DNA of 64,000 bases from DAHVFK01 sp963755395 (GTDB taxonomy: Bacteria > Pseudomonadota > Gammaproteobacteria > Burkholderiales > SG8-39). The first letter of the stretch is position 1. Each line of letters opens with the position of its first letter. Where the stretch lies: the NCBI GenBank assembly GCA_963755395.1, contig CAVWJJ010000002.1:434001-498000 (forward strand), read 5' to 3'. The position numbers and the translations under genes were made by a program. Below are positions 61,962-64,000 of the stretch, piece after piece. The notes beneath the pieces were generated by a model. It did no database searches and was not told where the DNA came from. It saw only the letters and a list, made by a program, of their open reading frames with translations.

Positions 61962-63404
61962 ATGGCGTTCATCTTGCGAAATCCCGCGCGGGCGGCGTGG
62001 CCGCTCGCGCTGTGCGGCGCGCTCGCGGCGTGCAGCGTCGGGCCGGCTTACGTCAAGCCTTCGCCGCCCGCGGCCGCCGGCTACACCGCGACGCCCGTGC
62101 CCGCGAGGCTCGACGCGCAGCGGCTCGACTACGGCGCCGAGGTCTCGCCGCGCTGGTGGGAGCAGTTCGGCTCGCCCGAGCTCGACCGGCTCGTCGAGCG
62201 GGCGCTGGCGAAGAACCCCGGGCTCGATGCGGCGCAGCACACGCTCGAGCAGGCGCGCTACGAGCTCGAGGCGGCGCGCGGGATATTCGCGCCCCAGGTG
62301 TCGGCCGGCGCGGGGCTCGCGCGCGAGCGCAGCTCGGGGGCGACCTCGGGCGGGCTGGCCAAGCCCATCGTGTACAACCTTTACACCGGACAGCTCGACG
62401 TCAGCTACTACCCGGACGTCTTCGGCCTGAACCGGCTGGTGGCGCAGAATGCCCAGGCCCAGGTCGACGTGGCGCACGAGCGGCTGCGCGCGGCGCAGCT
62501 CGTGCTCGAGGGCAGCGTCGCCGACGCCGCGATCGGCCTCGCCGCGCTCGAGGCGCAGCTCGAGTCGACCGCAAAGACGGTCTCCGACCAGCGCGAGATC
62601 CTCGCGCTGGTGCGCGGTCAGTACGCCGCCGGCGCGGTGTCGCAGCTCCAGGTCGCGACGCAGCAGAGCGAGCTCGCGGCCACCGAGGCGCAGCTTCCAG
62701 CGCTCGAGCTGGCGCGCGACCGCAGCCGCCACCTGCTCGCGACCTACCTGGGCGAATTCCCCTCCGACGCGGGCGGCATGGCCTTGCCGAAGCTCGCCGC
62801 GCTGCACCTGCCGCCGAGCCTGCCGGTCAGCCTGCCGGCGACGCTGGTGCGGGTGCGGCCCGACGTGCGCGCGGCCGAGGCGCAGCTGCGCGCGGCCAAC
62901 GCGCAGGTCGGCGAGGCGGTGGCGCGCCTGTACCCGAGCGTGCAGCTGAGCGCTGGCCTTGGCCAGCAGAGCAACGGCTGGGGCGCATTCTTCGATTCCG
63001 CGAGCCGCATCTGGAGCGTCGCCGCGGCCGCCGCGGCGCCGCTTTACGACGGCGGCACCCTGCGCGCGCAGCGCAAGGCCGCCGAGGCCGGCTACCAGGC
63101 GGTGTTCGCCGGTTATCGCGCCGCGGTGCTCACCGCTTTCCGCGACGTCGCCGACGCGCTGCGCGCGCTGCAGCGCGACGCGGACGCGCTCGGGGCGCGC
63201 GCCCGTGCCCTGGACGCCGCACAGTCCGCCTTCGATCTCGCGCGCAGCCAGTACCGCGAAGGGGCGACCGACTACCTCGGCCTGCTCACCAGCGAAGTGC
63301 AGGTGCAGAGCGCGCGCAACGCCTACATCGCCGCCGAAACGCAGCGCTACAGCGACAGCGTCGCGCTGTTCATCGCCCTCGGCGGCTCAGTCCTGGAGAA
63401 TTGA
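61962..63404 (+). CDS. RND outer-membrane efflux lipoprotein (OprM/NodT type)
   Basis: 480 residues. Lipobox CGALAAC (Cys25, followed by SVGPAYVKP), then two outer-membrane-efflux repeats: WWEQFGSPELDRLVERALAK and RPDVRAAEAQLRAANAQVGE with VARLYPSVQLSAGLG. Differs from the copy at 43016. It should form a pump with the adaptor that starts four bases downstream and a pump gene beyond the window. Confidence 0.92.
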   Translation: MAFILRNPARAAWPLALCGALAACSVGPAYVKPSPPAAAGYTATPVPARLDAQRLDYGAEVSPRWWEQFGSPELDRLVERALAKNPGLDAAQHTLEQARYELEAARGIFAPQVSAGAGLARERSSGATSGGLAKPIVYNLYTGQLDVSYYPDVFGLNRLVAQNAQAQVDVAHERLRAAQLVLEGSVADAAIGLAALEAQLESTAKTVSDQREILALVRGQYAAGAVSQLQVATQQSELAATEAQLPALELARDRSRHLLATYLGEFPSDAGGMALPKLAALHLPPSLPVSLPATLVRVRPDVRAAEAQLRAANAQVGEAVARLYPSVQLSAGLGQQSNGWGAFFDSASRIWSVAAAAAAPLYDGGTLRAQRKAAEAGYQAVFAGYRAAVLTAFRDVADALRALQRDADALGARARALDAAQSAFDLARSQYREGATDYLGLLTSEVQVQSARNAYIAAETQRYSDSVALFIALGGSVLEN

Positions 63405-63407
63405 CCG

Positions 63408-64000
63408 ATGGCCAGATCCAAGCTCCGCGTCCTCGTCCTGACCGTGCTCGGGGTCGCCCTCGGCCTGGGGGCGCTGTTCGGCTACAAGGGCCTGCAGGAG
63501 CACCGCGCGCACGCCGCGCAGGCGCACCGCGGCGCGCCGCTGGTGAGCGTCTCCGCGGCGCCGGTGCAGACGGTGTCCTGGCAGCGCCGCATCAACGCGG
63601 TGGCGAGCCTGGTGGCGCTGCAGAGCGTACACCTCACCCCGCAGCTCCCCGGGCAGGTGACCGCGCTGTACTTTCATTCCGGCCAGCACGTCGACAAGGG
63701 CGAGCGCCTGCTGCAGCTCGACGACACGACCCAGCGCGCGCAGCTCGCGAGCGACCAGGCCGCGGTCGAGCTGGCGACGACCAAATACGCGCGCGCGCAG
63801 CGCCTGTTCGCCACGCACGCGGCGAGCGAGGCCGACGTGCAGAGCGCGCACGCGAACCTCCAGACCGCGCTGGCCGCCGTGGCCGGGGATCGCGCGACGC
63901 TCGCCAAGCTCGCGCTGAGCGCGCCCTTTTCCGGCTGGCTGGGAGTGCGCGAAGTCAGCCTCGGGCAGTACCTGACCCCCGGCAGCGGGATCGCCACGCT
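63408..64000 (+). CDS. RND periplasmic adaptor, 5' part
   Basis: The first 197 residues; the gene runs past the window end. N-terminal membrane anchor (LRVLVLTVLGVALGLGALFG), then the lipoyl half PQLPGQVTALYFHSGQHVDK with LLQLDD, a coiled-coil hairpin (AQLASDQAAVELATTKYARA) and the return strand LSAPFSGWLGVREVSLGQYL. This is the membrane-fusion protein of the AcrA/MexA type. Starts four bases after the outer-membrane gene stop. Confidence 0.88.
   Translation, partial: MARSKLRVLVLTVLGVALGLGALFGYKGLQEHRAHAAQAHRGAPLVSVSAAPVQTVSWQRRINAVASLVALQSVHLTPQLPGQVTALYFHSGQHVDKGERLLQLDDTTQRAQLASDQAAVELATTKYARAQRLFATHAASEADVQSAHANLQTALAAVAGDRATLAKLALSAPFSGWLGVREVSLGQYLTPGSGIAT

Overview
The window is high-GC DNA from a betaproteobacterium. 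The basis is gene content and order: trxB next to a CRP-type regulator and ftsK-lolA-rarA-serS is a gene order I associate with Betaproteobacteria, followed here by a narKKGHJI respiratory nitrate reductase operon. No species can be named from this sequence alone.

Layout. 1-9.3 kb: housekeeping genes (PII fragment, Smr protein, trxB, CRP-like regulator, ftsK, lolA, rarA, serS), then a DNR-like regulator and a hemerythrin. 9.3-18.9 kb: nitrate respiration (two NarK transporters, NarG, NarH, NarJ, NarI), with two near-perfect FNR/DNR boxes at the divergent start. 19 kb: tRNA-Ser(CGA). 19.2-28.1 kb: a Crp/Fnr-like regulator, an MlaC-like fusion, small envelope and stress proteins, a collagen-like OmpA lipoprotein, CsbD, slipin, Na+/H+ antiporter and DUF2254. 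28.1-40 kb: an energy and carbon-reserve cluster on the minus strand (phosphoketolase remnant, amino-acid permease, PPK2, DUF2934 protein, plasma-membrane-type H+-ATPase, PRC-barrel protein, cytochrome c, glucan phosphorylase, phosphoglucomutase). 40-43 kb: stress and surface proteins (17M-like, RcnB-like, a second collagen-like lipoprotein, a crystallin/glycine-zipper protein). 43-47.6 kb: outer-membrane factor-macB-macA. 47.7-59.5 kb: receiver-PAS-GGDEF protein, AI-2E permease, DUF883, BON lipoproteins, CsbD, three more Crp/Fnr-like regulators, tiny membrane proteins, OmpA, and a response regulator/histidine kinase pair. 59.7-64 kb: acyl-CoA ligase, TetR regulator and the start of an RND efflux operon.

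Two patterns go beyond gene calls. First, a 16-bp palindrome, TGTGCG-N4-CGCACA (CRP-site geometry with a changed fifth base), recurs in intergenic regions from 19 to 60 kb. It usually lies 30-130 bp upstream of small envelope or stress genes and of two of the Crp/Fnr-like regulator genes. This looks like an uncharacterised stress regulon run by the Crp/Fnr paralogues encoded among its members. Second, narG and narH, and the genes between about 28 and 40 kb, carry many single-base frameshifts while the encoded protein stays well conserved. The extra base sits almost always at a codon boundary. The rest of the window is clean. I think this is a consensus or mixed-strain artefact, not gene decay, but its confinement to two blocks is notable.

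All family assignments come from reading motifs. No database search was run.
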